64,000 nt of DNA from CAIQQQ01 sp040399685 (GCA_040399685.1 JBBART010000019.1:34988-98987); one strand, 5' to 3'; positions 8,715-17,707 are shown, counted from the first letter of the stretch. The notes: generated by a model not told the origin, from the sequence alone. Program-made: numbers and translations.

Positions 8715-9425
8715 ATGTCGTTGCGTCGAATTGGCTTGGGTGTCGTCGGGGCGTTGGCACTTTGCGTTATGTGCCTGTCCAGCGCGCAGGCTGCCTCCAC
8801 AACCGTGCTGGGAAACAACAAGGCGAGTTCTTACAACTATCTCGGTTACACAAGTACGAACACCTATACTGAAAACGGGTTTACGATCGTCATTTCCTAC
8901 GGCGGTATGCAGCCAGGCAACAACACCGGCGGCAGCGGCACTGGCAACATTGATGTCGCTGGCGGCATCTCACCCTGTTGCGCCTGGGTTCCGGGCGGCG
9001 GTGGCGGCATCTATACATATGTCGTTACTGAAACAGACGGTGGCAGCTTTACGTTCAGCTCCTTGAACGTCGGCGATGGGGACGTAGATCCGTTGCTGAC
9101 CCAGTCTGTGTTGGTGACGGGCGCCGAGGCCGGCGGCGGCACGATCAGCCAAACGCTGTACGGCGCGGGCGCGCCAACCGCGCAAACGGCGGCAGCGTTC
9201 AGCAACGTGGCGTTGACCAGTTTGACGCTGAGCAATTTTTCGACGTTCGCGGCACCGACACCGGCATATCTTGCCTGCTATCAGGGGCTTTGCGGGGCCT
9301 CGATCAACAATTTGGTGCTGAATGCGAATGCGGTGACCAGCGTGCCTGAACCCGCCTCGATGGTGGTTCTGGGTGTGGCGCTTGCTGGGCTTGCGTTCTG
9401 CCGGAAAGCTCGCTTTTCCGCCTGA
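8715..9425 (+). CDS. PEP-CTERM sorting domain-containing exported protein
   Basis: Secreted or surface protein of unknown role, 236 aa. It has a signal peptide (residues about 1-26, ending SSAQA), a Gly/Ser/Thr/Asn-rich middle with SGTGNIDVAGG and GGGGGIYTYV stretches, and a C-terminal PEP-CTERM tripartite signal: VPEPASM, a hydrophobic helix VVLGVALAGLAF, and a basic end CRKARFSA. In other bacteria such tails are cut by exosortase (EpsH/XrtA) and linked to exopolysaccharide or biofilm export; no exosortase gene is in this window. GAAAGG 9 bases upstream supports the ATG at 8715. The paired cysteines near residues 79-80 and 195-200 suggest an oxidised, extracytoplasmic fold. The gene lies between xth and a broken xth copy. 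Confidence 0.85.
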   Translation: MSLRRIGLGVVGALALCVMCLSSAQAASTTVLGNNKASSYNYLGYTSTNTYTENGFTIVISYGGMQPGNNTGGSGTGNIDVAGGISPCCAWVPGGGGGIYTYVVTETDGGSFTFSSLNVGDGDVDPLLTQSVLVTGAEAGGGTISQTLYGAGAPTAQTAAAFSNVALTSLTLSNFSTFAAPTPAYLACYQGLCGASINNLVLNANAVTSVPEPASMVVLGVALAGLAFCRKARFSA

Positions 9426-9459
9426 ATGCCGGGATAACGCCTTCCCGCCTTTGCCGGCC

Positions 9460-9640
9460 GTGCCGGTGAAGGCGGCTTTGGAGGTGGCGCTGGTGGAGCG
9501 TGATGTTTTGAATTACGGGCCGTTGCGCGGCGTCGTGCGCCATGCGCACCTGTGGAAAGCGTTGGGTTGCTGGCGTGGCAGCGGGAGGGGTTTGTGGGTG
9601 CGGTGCGGATGTTCGTGCCGGATTTGACGCCCTCCCGCCG
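9460..9640 (+). pseudogene. Decayed exonuclease III fragment (partial second copy of xth)
   Basis: Bases 9564-9623 match xth bases 8164-8223 at 58 of 60 positions (offset 1400), encoding GLLAWQREGFVGAVRMFVPD against GLLAWQREGFVDAVRMFVPD. Upstream the match continues more weakly at offset 1398 (for example GGCGTCGTGCGCCAT against GGCGTGGTGAGCCAT), so there is a frame change of two bases between the blocks. After FVPD the copy jumps to the ATTTGACGCC seen later in xth, meaning about 90 internal bases are missing, and then loses similarity. It has no N-terminal catalytic motifs and no intact frame. The rest of 9426-9885 holds no gene I can support. Confidence 0.8.
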
Positions 9641-9885
9641 ACGGTTCTGACGATTGGCGGTTATGGAGCAGCCAGCGTTCGCAGCGGGAGGCGGAGAAGG
9701 CAGAGATTGCCGCGACGACGCAAATTGGCCGGAAGGAGACTGGGCCGGAGGGAGACTGGCAGGTGCGGGGCAGTGTCGGCGAGATAGCTGACGTTCATCC
9801 GGTTAAGGTGACGTGGCCCGGAGTTGCCCCCAAGCGACACCTCGGCGTCTAGCCATTCACGGCACGCTTGGCTATCTTCCGATGC

Positions 9886-10191
9886 ATGTCCAACTCCCCC
9901 GCGGCCGACCTGGCCCCCCTCATCAAGCTCCTGCAGGCGGGCGTTCAGCCGAACCGCGCTGCCACCGAACTCTCTCGCATCCTGGCGATATGGGCCGCCG
10001 AACTTAAGGACAACGGCGAGCAGCTCCAGGAGCGGCTATCGGGCTTGGCCGAACAGATGACGGCGGGGATTGAGGAAATGCACGAGGGCATTGCCGCGGC
10101 GAGCGATAAAGGGAAACCCACGCTGCGGCGCATACTGGCGACGCACGAGGCGGTGCTGGACGAATTGCTGAAGGCGCAGAGTCCAGGCTAG
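9886..10191 (+). CDS. Small hypothetical protein, helical
   Basis: Unrecognised 101-aa frame starting MSNSPAADLAPLIKLLQAGV. It is predicted by eye to be almost wholly alpha-helical and heptad-like (LKDNGEQLQERLSGLAEQM, then IEEMHEGIAAASDKGKPT), with a charged, amphipathic composition typical of real small cytosolic proteins rather than shadow frames, which in this GC-rich DNA are Arg/Pro/Ala-rich. No Shine-Dalgarno precedes the ATG, and an alternative start lies six codons upstream. Nothing in the neighbourhood suggests a function. It could be spurious. Confidence 0.45.
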   Translation: MSNSPAADLAPLIKLLQAGVQPNRAATELSRILAIWAAELKDNGEQLQERLSGLAEQMTAGIEEMHEGIAAASDKGKPTLRRILATHEAVLDELLKAQSPG

Positions 10192-10397
10192 GCATCCGCC
10201 GCGTCGGAGAGACGCTGACCGCTGCCCTCGACCCAAACGTCGTCATCTGCAGCGGATTTCTGCAAGAGGGGCCAGGGATCCGCTCCGCAGGATAGCTGAA
10301 CGATGGTCAGTCACGTTTGATTGCGTTGGTCGGTCATGAGAAGGGCGTAGAGCAGGGGGGGCTTGTCGCGTGCCCTCCCCCGGAGCCTTCCTTGATA

Positions 10398-13300
10398 TCA
10401 AACGGCGACTTCGACACTGTCCAGATAGCTGAACAAATCCCTTAACAGCGTGCGGGATTCATCAAGATTGGCGTCCTCCGACGCCTGTTCGAGGCCGGCG
10501 CCGAGGTCGGTGATTGTCTGGAAGCCGAAACTTCCGCCGGACCCTCGCATGTTGTGACCGAGGATCGTTACCGTCTCGAAGTCCGAGCGGTCCAAGGCGT
10601 CGCGGATCGCGGTGGCGTTGGCGCGGCAATTGTCCAGATATGCGGGGACCCGCTCCGCCAATCGCCGCGCCGCCCGTGCGTTTCCGGCATCGAGGCGGTC
10701 GTCGGCGCGTGACGGCTGCAATCCGGCTGCAGTGTAATCCCGGATCGCTTGCAGCAGGACATCCTGCTTGATCGGTTTGCTCAGATACGCCGTGCAACCG
10801 GCTGCCAGGCACATCTCGCGGTCGCCCATGAAGGCGGAGGCGGTCAGGGCGATGATGGGGGTTGGGGGCCGGCCGTTGGCCTTTTCCCAGGCGCGCAGCG
10901 TGCGTGTGGCGGTCAGTCCGTCCATCACCGGCATTTGCCGGTCCATCAGCACCAGGTCGTAGTGGCCAGCCTTGAACATCTCGCAGGCGATGAGGCCGGT
11001 TTCGGCGACGTCGATCCTGAACGGCGTATCTTCGAGGTATGCCAGGGTGATTGTGCAGTTATCGGGCGAATCCTCTGCCATCAGGATGCGCAGTGCCCGT
11101 AACGGCGCTTCGGTGTCGGTGCCGATCGGTGCGCTGACCGGCCGGTCGGCGGCGGCCCAGATTTCGAACGGAACCGCGAAGCCGAAGGCGCTTCCTTTGC
11201 CGACTTCGCTGGAGACCCAGATGCGCCCGCCCATCAGTTCGACCAGACGCTTTGAGATCGTCAGACCGAGGCCGGAGCCACCGAACCTGCGCGTGGTGGA
11301 CGAATCGGCCTGGGTGAAGCGCTCGAAGATCGTGGCCAGCTTGTCGTCGACAATGCCGATGCCGGTGTCGGTGATGGTGAACCGCAGGGCGGTCGGCACC
11401 GCGAAGTCCTGTTGTGGTTCGACGGTCAGGGAGATGGTGCCGGACGCGGTGAATTTGATCGCGTTTCCGAGCAGATTGAGCAGCACCTGGCGAAGGCGCG
11501 TGGGGTCGCCGACCAGGTCGTTGCTGACATCAGGTGAGATGTTGCACACCAACGTGAGGTTTTTTTCCTGGGCGCGGGGCGCCACCATCTCGATCACCTT
11601 CTCAAGGTGATCGTTGAGGGAAAAGCCGGTTCGCTCCAGGTCGAGTTGCGATGCCTCCACCTTGGAAAGGTCGAGGATGTCGTTGATGAGATTCAGAAGA
11701 TTGTCGCCGGAACGCTGGAAAATATGGACATATTTCCGCTGCTCCTGGGACAGCTCGGTTTTGGCCAGCAGATCGGCAATGCCCATGATGGCGTTCATCG
11801 GCGTGCGGATCTCGTGGCTCATGCTGGCCAGAAAGTCTGACTTGGTGCGGCTGGCGCTTTCGGCTGCCGCTTTGGCCTGCTGAAGTTCCTGTTCGAACCG
11901 CTTGCGATCGGTGACGTCGCGGGCGGCGGCGAAGACGCCCTGCAATGTGCGGCTGCGATCATAAAAGGTTGTTGCGTTGTACGAAACCACTGTCTGCTTG
12001 CCGTCACGGGTCTGGGCGGTGAGTTCGTAGTCTGTGACGGATTTTTCGTTCAGAACGCGCTTGATCGCGGCCTCTGCCCGATTGGGGTCGGTGAAGCAAT
12101 TCTTGAACGGCGCGCCGATCAACTCGTCACGGGTGCAGCCGGTCAGGGCCTCCATCTGCTTGTTTACGTCGGTGATGATGCCCGCCGGATCGGTGGTCAT
12201 CAGGGCGTCGGTGTTCGATTCGATCAGGGAGCGGGTGTAGAATTGCTGGTCGCGCAGGCGTTGGTCGGATTGTTTCTGCTCTTCTTCCACCAGTTTGCGC
12301 GCCGTGTTGTCGGTGCCGATCAGCAGGTAGCCGATGATCACGTCCTGCACGTCCCGCAGGGCGGTGACGGAGACGACCGCTGGCAGGCGGGTGCCGTCCT
12401 TGCGGATATAGGTCAGTTCATAGATGTCTTCGATGCCGCGAGAGGCCTTGAACACCAAGGCCTCGAAGCCTGGCGTGATGTCGGTGGCCAGTTCGGCGCT
12501 CAACGCCCGGGCGCGGGCGATCAGTTCCTGCGGATCGGAGATGTCTGCCGGGGTGATGGTGTTCATCACTTCAGCTGCCGTGTAGCCGAGCATGCGCTCA
12601 GCGCCGACGTTGAAGATCTGGATCACGCCCTTGGCGTCGGTGGCGATGCTGGAGAAGTTGGCGCTGTTGAAGATGGCGTTTTGCAGGGCCCCCGCCTGCA
12701 AAAGGGCTTCCTCGGCGGCTTTTCGGGCGGTGTTGTCGGTGCCGATCAAGAGATAGCCGATGATGGCGCCAGACGCGTCGCGCAGGGCGGTGACCGAGAC
12801 GACGGCCGGGAACCTGGTGCCGTCCTTGCGGATATAGGTCAGTTCATAAATGTCTTCGATGCCGCGCGACGCCTTGAACACCAGGGCTTCGAAGCCCGGC
12901 GTGATGGGCGTTTCCAGCTCGGCGCTCAAGGCCTGGGCGCGGGCGATCAGCTCCTGCGGATCGGAGATGTCCGCTGGTGTGATTGTGTTCATCACTTCGG
13001 CGGCCGTGTAGCCGAGCATACGCTCAGCACCCACGTTGAAGATCTGGATCACGCCTTTGGCGTCGGTGGCGATGCTGGAGAAGTTGGCGCTGTTGAAGAT
13101 GGCGCTCTGGAGCGCATCGGCTTTGACGATCGACTCTTCCGTCTGCCGGGCCGCGCTGTTGGACGCGAGGCGCAAGCTCTCATCGGCGGCGTCTGCCGGT
13201 GGAGTTGCCGTCATGTCTCGTGGCCCAACATCCGGTCGATTGGCGTTGTCACACCCTGGATGGTCTTGGGACTCTTGCTGGAGAAGCTCGCGGACGAATG

Positions 13301-13637
13301 AGTCGAGTTGTGCGTGATGGTAAGGCTTTTGAAGGAAGCGACTGCCAGGGACGAACCGCGCGACCATGTCGTAATTCAGCCGGCGGCTCGAGGTGTAGAG
13401 CACCGGCAACCAGGGCCTGAGTGCAATTGCCTGATTGGCGACGTCGTAGCCGCCGAACGGCGCGGCATTGAGCCGGATGTCGACGAACAGGATGTCGATA
13501 TGACCCGGTGCCATCAGGTGGACGACCGCTCCGGCGAGGTCGCTCGCGAGCAGCGCAACGTGGCCCAAATCCTCGATCACCCATTTCAGGTTCTCGAGAA
13601 TGAAAATATCATCTTCTACAACAAGAATGACCGCCAT
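10398..13637 (-). CDS. Hybrid sensor histidine kinase: REC-PAS-PAS-PAS-HisKA-HATPase-REC-Hpt
   Basis: Cytoplasmic multi-step phosphorelay kinase, 1079 aa from the ATG at 13637 (MAVILVVEDD opens the first receiver; the open frame extends 18 codons upstream without support). Order: REC1 (about 1-125, phospho-acceptor D53 in ILFVDIRLN, K in LQKPY), two nearly identical PAS/PAC units (about 175-440, each ending IGYLLIGTDNTARK), a third PAS (about 460-575, TDPAGIITDVNKQME), HisKA with SMSHEIRTPMNAI, HATPase with LRQVLLNLLGNAIKF and GGSGLGLTISKRLV, REC2 with LVLMDRQMPVMDGL and LSKPI, and a C-terminal Hpt with LGHNMRGSGGSFGF. No transmembrane segment is visible, so it senses an internal or cofactor-bound signal. 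It is a lone gene; partner regulators are not in the window. Confidence 0.95.
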   Translation of the reverse strand: MAVILVVEDDIFILENLKWVIEDLGHVALLASDLAGAVVHLMAPGHIDILFVDIRLNAAPFGGYDVANQAIALRPWLPVLYTSSRRLNYDMVARFVPGSRFLQKPYHHAQLDSFVRELLQQESQDHPGCDNANRPDVGPRDMTATPPADAADESLRLASNSAARQTEESIVKADALQSAIFNSANFSSIATDAKGVIQIFNVGAERMLGYTAAEVMNTITPADISDPQELIARAQALSAELETPITPGFEALVFKASRGIEDIYELTYIRKDGTRFPAVVSVTALRDASGAIIGYLLIGTDNTARKAAEEALLQAGALQNAIFNSANFSSIATDAKGVIQIFNVGAERMLGYTAAEVMNTITPADISDPQELIARARALSAELATDITPGFEALVFKASRGIEDIYELTYIRKDGTRLPAVVSVTALRDVQDVIIGYLLIGTDNTARKLVEEEQKQSDQRLRDQQFYTRSLIESNTDALMTTDPAGIITDVNKQMEALTGCTRDELIGAPFKNCFTDPNRAEAAIKRVLNEKSVTDYELTAQTRDGKQTVVSYNATTFYDRSRTLQGVFAAARDVTDRKRFEQELQQAKAAAESASRTKSDFLASMSHEIRTPMNAIMGIADLLAKTELSQEQRKYVHIFQRSGDNLLNLINDILDLSKVEASQLDLERTGFSLNDHLEKVIEMVAPRAQEKNLTLVCNISPDVSNDLVGDPTRLRQVLLNLLGNAIKFTASGTISLTVEPQQDFAVPTALRFTITDTGIGIVDDKLATIFERFTQADSSTTRRFGGSGLGLTISKRLVELMGGRIWVSSEVGKGSAFGFAVPFEIWAAADRPVSAPIGTDTEAPLRALRILMAEDSPDNCTITLAYLEDTPFRIDVAETGLIACEMFKAGHYDLVLMDRQMPVMDGLTATRTLRAWEKANGRPPTPIIALTASAFMGDREMCLAAGCTAYLSKPIKQDVLLQAIRDYTAAGLQPSRADDRLDAGNARAARRLAERVPAYLDNCRANATAIRDALDRSDFETVTILGHNMRGSGGSFGFQTITDLGAGLEQASEDANLDESRTLLRDLFSYLDSVEVAV
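12304..13104. repeat. Tandem duplication encoding two PAS units (426-bp period)
   Basis: Bases 12304-12678 and 12730-13104 are two direct copies of about 375 bp offset by 426 bp inside the hybrid kinase gene. Their products differ at only about eight positions over about 125 residues (for example ARAQAL/ARARAL, ETPITPG/ATDITPG, RDASGAI/RDVQDVI). The period is a whole number of codons (142), so the reading frame is kept. This looks like a fairly recent in-frame domain duplication, or a pair kept alike by gene conversion. Confidence 0.9.
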
Positions 13638-13883
13638 CAATAAGATCGTGGGCGTGAGTTTGGCACAGCGAAAAATCCTCCACGGCCGCAAACCCCTTCA
13701 CGACAATGCGCGTAAACGCGCACCGAACAAAAAAGTTCCCGAGTTGGCTTTTTTTATACAAAAATACCTGCTCGCTTTCAAGTGAGCATTATGTCACGGC
13801 CTCCGCGGGTGGCTTAACCGCCTTTTTTCAGAGTCAGCGGCTCGACGTTGCGGCAGCTAGATTGGCGTGCAGGCGAGGCAATT

Positions 13884-14906
13884 CTAGGCGACCGCGCCTG
13901 ACGCCGAACGGTTGTTCCAGAGCTCGCGGGCGCGGACCACGCAGATGGTTGGGTCGGCTTCCTGCCCTGCCGCGTGCAAGGCGGTCGCGGCGGTGGCGAT
14001 GATGATGGTTTCGGCGGTTGGGTCTGATTTCTGGCCGTGCCACAGGGCGGCGAGGTCTGGTGGGGTTTGGAGAGTGGGTTTGCCGGTGGCGCCGAGCGGG
14101 GGCCAGGTTTGTTCGCCCTGGTCGGTGGAGAGGGTCAGGGGTTTTGCGCCGGTCCATTCGGCTTCGCCGCCGCCGCCTTTGAGGACCGAGATGCGGCGGT
14201 TGAAGAGTTTGGCGACGGAGAGATGCAGGGCGATGTAGGCGGGGTGGAAGACGCCGTCGATGGAGCCGTGGGCGTCGGCTGGGTCGATCAGGCGGCCGAC
14301 GGTGTTCAGAGGGGAGCGCAGGCCGAGGATGCCGCGCAGGGCCAGCAGGGCAGCGAGTTCGGGGCTGAGGGCTTCGGTGGGGACGAAGGCGAAGTTGGAT
14401 TGGTCGAGGGCGGCTTCGGCTTCTTGATGGGTGGTGGCGGGCTGGATGTTGAGGGCTTCGAGGCTGGCGACCAGGGATTGGCGGCCGGGGCCGGTGACGG
14501 GGCCGTGCATCAGGACGCGCAGGCCGGATTTCGCCAGCAGGAGGGCGGAGAGGAGATACCAGGGCAGGCCTCTGGTGCGGCCGTCGGCGTAGCTGGGCCA
14601 GTCGAGCTCGACTGGTTTGGCGAAGTGCCAGGGGAGGCCTGAATGGTCTCGGGCGGCTTCGACCAGGCCGGCCATTTCATCGGGGGCTTCGCCGCGATAG
14701 CGGAGCAGCATGAGCATGGCGCCGATCTGTTCGCGGGTGGCCTCGCCACGCAGGACCATGCCGAGGGCCTGGTGGGCTTCGGCCCTTGTCAGCGAGCGCG
14801 AGCGGCCGGGGCCGCGGCCGAGGATGCGGATAAAGGGGGCGAAGTCGTGCGTGTCGGTGGCGACGCGCTGGGGTTGGGCGTCGTCTTCGAGGGTGTGGTC
14901 GGTCAT
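13884..14906 (-). CDS. TrpD2/YbiB-like protein (anthranilate phosphoribosyltransferase fold) in nir operon
   Basis: Member of glycosyltransferase family 3 related to TrpD but of the YbiB/TrpD2 branch, 340 aa. The N-terminal helical domain carries SLTRAEAHQALGMVLRGEAT and EQIGAMLMLLRYRGE, and the core has DWPSYADGRTRGLPWYLL, RVLMHGPVTGPGRQS and LGLRSPLNTVGRLIDP. The GTGGD PRPP-binding loop of true TrpD is absent, so anthranilate activity is unlikely. E. coli YbiB binds nucleic acid, and genes of this branch are commonly found beside nitrite/nitrate assimilation genes. It follows nirD by 12 bases and is the last gene of nirBD-trpD2. Its role in nitrite assimilation is not known. Confidence 0.85.
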   Translation of the reverse strand: MTDHTLEDDAQPQRVATDTHDFAPFIRILGRGPGRSRSLTRAEAHQALGMVLRGEATREQIGAMLMLLRYRGEAPDEMAGLVEAARDHSGLPWHFAKPVELDWPSYADGRTRGLPWYLLSALLLAKSGLRVLMHGPVTGPGRQSLVASLEALNIQPATTHQEAEAALDQSNFAFVPTEALSPELAALLALRGILGLRSPLNTVGRLIDPADAHGSIDGVFHPAYIALHLSVAKLFNRRISVLKGGGGEAEWTGAKPLTLSTDQGEQTWPPLGATGKPTLQTPPDLAALWHGQKSDPTAETIIIATAATALHAAGQEADPTICVVRARELWNNRSASGAVA

Positions 14907-14918
14907 GGCGGGGGTTTA

Positions 14919-15245
14919 TCAGGCGGCGGCGAGCCAGACCACGCCGTTTTCGACGCGGACCGGGATCTTGGGGGTACAGCCGATGTCAGGCGCGGCGGCT
15001 TCGCCGGTTTCGAGGTCGATGACCCAGCTGTGCAGCGGGCAGGCGACGCGGTGGCCGTGGACGATGCCTTCCGACAAGGGGCCGTGCTTGTGGGGGCAGC
15101 GGTTGCGGATGGCGAAGACGCTGTCGTCCGTGCAGCGGAAGATGGCGATTTCGCCCTTCGGCGAGGGGATGACCCGGGCGCCGAGGGGGAGGATGTCGGC
15201 CAGGTGGCAGACCTGGACCCAGTTGAGGGTGGTGGTGGTGGTCAT
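14919..15245 (-). CDS. nirD: Assimilatory nitrite reductase (NADH) small subunit, Rieske type
   Basis: Small subunit of NADH-dependent siroheme nitrite reductase, 108 aa. It keeps a full Rieske [2Fe-2S] site: CPHKHGP and CPLHSWV supply the CxH and CxxH ligands, which many NirD proteins lack, so this subunit probably carries a cluster. The start ATG at 15245 gives MTTTTTLNWVQVCHLADILP and lies 2 bases after the nirB stop, indicating co-translation. The protein partners NirB in reducing nitrite to ammonium in the cytosol. Confidence 0.93.
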   Translation of the reverse strand: MTTTTTLNWVQVCHLADILPLGARVIPSPKGEIAIFRCTDDSVFAIRNRCPHKHGPLSEGIVHGHRVACPLHSWVIDLETGEAAAPDIGCTPKIPVRVENGVVWLAAA

Positions 15246-15247
15246 GA

Positions 15248-17707
15248 TCAGGTCAGTGCCTCCAGCGGGGTGAATTCGTGGGCATCGACGCCCTGTTTGG
15301 CGCGTTCGGCCCATGGGTCGTCCTGGAGGAAGCTTTGGGCGTGGAGGAAGCGGGCCTGGAGGGCGCGGCGGCCTTCGGCGTCATGCACGATGCGGGCGCG
15401 GACGTAGTCGATGCCGACGCGTTCCATCCAGGGGGCGGTGCGGTCCAGGTAGCGGGCTTCCTCGCGGTAGAGCTGCATGTAGGCGGCGGCGTATTCCAGC
15501 ACTTCGTCTTCGGTAGCGACGGAGCAGAGCTTGTCGGTGCCGCGCAGTTCGATGCCGCCGTTGCCGGCGACCAGGAGGTCGAAGCCGGAGTCCACACAGA
15601 TGACGCCGAAATCCTTGATGGTGGATTCAGCGCAGTTTCGCGGGCAGCCGGAGACGGCCATTTTGAATTTGTGCGGCGTCCAGTTGCCCCAGGCCATGCG
15701 TTCGAGGCGTTTGCCGAGGGTGGTGCTGTCTTGCGTGCCGAAGCGGCACCATTCCAGGCCGACGCAGGTTTTGACGGTGCGCAGGCCCTTGGCGTAGGCG
15801 TGGCCGGAGACGAGGCCGGCTTCGTTCAGTTCGCCCCAGACGGCGGGGAGGTCCTGCTTGCGGATGCCGTAGATGCCGAGGCGTTGGCCGCCGGTGATCT
15901 TGATTTCGGCGACGTTGTATTTGCTGGCGACGCTGGCGATGGCGGCGAGTTCGCCTGGCGTGGCGGTGCCGCCCCACATGCGGGGGATGACGGAGTAGGT
16001 GCCGTCTTTCTGGACGTTGGCGTGGACGCGCTCGTTGATGAAGCGGGAGCGGCTGTCGTCCTGGTATTCGCCGGGCCAGGCGCAGAGGAGATAGTAGTTC
16101 AGCGCGGGGCGGCAGGAGGCGCAGCCGTCTGGGGTGGTCCAGCCGAGGGCTGCGCGGACCTGTTGCTGGGTTTTGAGGGATTGGGTGGTGATGGCGGCGC
16201 GGATGTCCTCGTGCGTGCAGGCGGTGCATTTGCAGAGGGTTGGGATGGCGGGGGCGGCGACTTCGATGCCCAATGTGGCGGCGAGGATCTCGCGGACCAG
16301 GGGGGCGCAGGTGCCGCAGGAGGCGGAGGCCTTGGTGTGGGATTTTACCTCGTCGTAGGTGGTGAGGTTCTTGGTGGTGATGGCTTCTACGATGGCGCCT
16401 TTGCAGACGCCGTTGCAGCCGCAGATCTGGGTGTCGTCGGGCATGGCCGCGATGTCCAGCGCCGGGGCGGCGCCGCCGGATTGGGTGGCGGCGCGGCTGA
16501 TGATCATGCGGTCTGAGATATCGGAGATGTCGGTGCCGCGACGGATGAGGTCGAAATACCAGTCGCCGTCGGTGACGTTGCCGTAGAGGACGGTGCCGAC
16601 GACCTGGCCTTCGCGCAGGATGAGTTTGCGGTAGGAGCCGCGCCGTTTGTCGCGCAGGACGATTTCGTCTTCGTCTTCGCCGGCTTTCAGGAGGCCGGCG
16701 GAATAGACGTCGATGCCGGTGATCTTGAGGCGGGTGGCGGTGGCCTGGGCGGCGTAGACCATGGCGTCGCCGCCGGCGAGGTGGTGGGCGCAGACGCGGG
16801 CCATGTCCCAGATGGGGGCGACGAGGCCGACGCATTGGCCGCGATGTTCAGCGCATTCGCCGACGGCGAAGATGTCGGGGTCGGTGGTGCCCATGTTGTC
16901 GCCGACGACGATGCCGCGATTGACGTCCAGCCCGGCTGTGCGGGCGAGGTCGACATCGGGGCGGATGCCGATGGCGACGACCACGAGATCGGCATCCGTG
17001 GCGCGGCCATCGGCCAGGCGGATGCCGGTGACGCGGTCTGTGCCGGTGACTTCTTCGGTTTGGCCGTCCGTGAAGAAGGAGATGCCGCGTTCGGTGAGAT
17101 CGTGTTGCAGCAGGCGGGCGGCGGCTTCGTCCAGCTGCCGTTCCATGAGGGTGGGCATGAGGTGGACCACCGACACGTCCATGCCGCGACGCTTCAGGCC
17201 CCAGGCGGCTTCCAGGCCCAGCAGCCCGCCGCCGATGACGACGGCGCGGCGATAGGTGGCGGCGGCGTCGATCATGGTGTCGACGTCCTTCAGGTCGCGG
17301 AAGGCGCAGACGCCGGGCAGGTTCAGGCCCGGGATGGGCGGGACGATCGGCTTGGAGCCGGTGGCCAGGAGAAGGCGGTCATATGGGAGGGTGAGGCCGG
17401 AGGCGGAGGTGACCGTGCGGGCCTTGGCGTCGATGGAGACCGCTGCGTCGCCGGCGTGCAGGGTGATGTGGTTCTCGGCGTACCATTCGCGGGAATTGAT
17501 GACGATGTCGTCGACGCTCTTTTCGCCCGCCAGGACCGAGGACAGCATGATGCGGTCGTAGTTCACATGCGGTTCGGCGCCGAAGACGGTGATGTCGAAT
17601 CTTGTCGGGTCGAGCTTGAGAAGCTCCTCGACCGTGCGCATCCCGGCCATGCCGTTGCCGATGACGATCAAACGCTCGCGGGTGGTCGTGGGGGCGGAGG
17701 ACGACAT
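15248..17707 (-). CDS. nirB: Assimilatory nitrite reductase (NADH) large subunit
   Basis: Siroheme/FAD enzyme, 819 aa, reducing nitrite to ammonium with NADH. The N-terminal FAD domain has IVIGNGMAGMRTVEELL and the NAD domain AVVIGGGLLGLEAAWGL. Two BFD-like [2Fe-2S] segments follow (ICGCNGVCKG with SCGTCAPLV; CKCTACTHED with GCASCRPAL). The siroheme/[4Fe-4S] ligands are in TCVGLEWCRFGTQDS and SGCPRNCAES. The start ATG at 17707 gives MSSSAPTTTRERLIVIGNGM; the frame is open further upstream but that stretch is Arg/Pro-rich and non-conserved. It heads nirB-nirD-trpD2-like. Nitrate reductase and transporter genes are not in the window. Confidence 0.96.
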   Translation of the reverse strand: MSSSAPTTTRERLIVIGNGMAGMRTVEELLKLDPTRFDITVFGAEPHVNYDRIMLSSVLAGEKSVDDIVINSREWYAENHITLHAGDAAVSIDAKARTVTSASGLTLPYDRLLLATGSKPIVPPIPGLNLPGVCAFRDLKDVDTMIDAAATYRRAVVIGGGLLGLEAAWGLKRRGMDVSVVHLMPTLMERQLDEAAARLLQHDLTERGISFFTDGQTEEVTGTDRVTGIRLADGRATDADLVVVAIGIRPDVDLARTAGLDVNRGIVVGDNMGTTDPDIFAVGECAEHRGQCVGLVAPIWDMARVCAHHLAGGDAMVYAAQATATRLKITGIDVYSAGLLKAGEDEDEIVLRDKRRGSYRKLILREGQVVGTVLYGNVTDGDWYFDLIRRGTDISDISDRMIISRAATQSGGAAPALDIAAMPDDTQICGCNGVCKGAIVEAITTKNLTTYDEVKSHTKASASCGTCAPLVREILAATLGIEVAAPAIPTLCKCTACTHEDIRAAITTQSLKTQQQVRAALGWTTPDGCASCRPALNYYLLCAWPGEYQDDSRSRFINERVHANVQKDGTYSVIPRMWGGTATPGELAAIASVASKYNVAEIKITGGQRLGIYGIRKQDLPAVWGELNEAGLVSGHAYAKGLRTVKTCVGLEWCRFGTQDSTTLGKRLERMAWGNWTPHKFKMAVSGCPRNCAESTIKDFGVICVDSGFDLLVAGNGGIELRGTDKLCSVATEDEVLEYAAAYMQLYREEARYLDRTAPWMERVGIDYVRARIVHDAEGRRALQARFLHAQSFLQDDPWAERAKQGVDAHEFTPLEALT

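Noticed and set aside
13720..13770. AAAAAAGTTCCC ... GGCTTTTTTTATAC considered as a fourth copy of the 120-bp element
   Set aside because: It lacks the two self-complementary hairpins and the inverted tails; only the A/T runs are shared.
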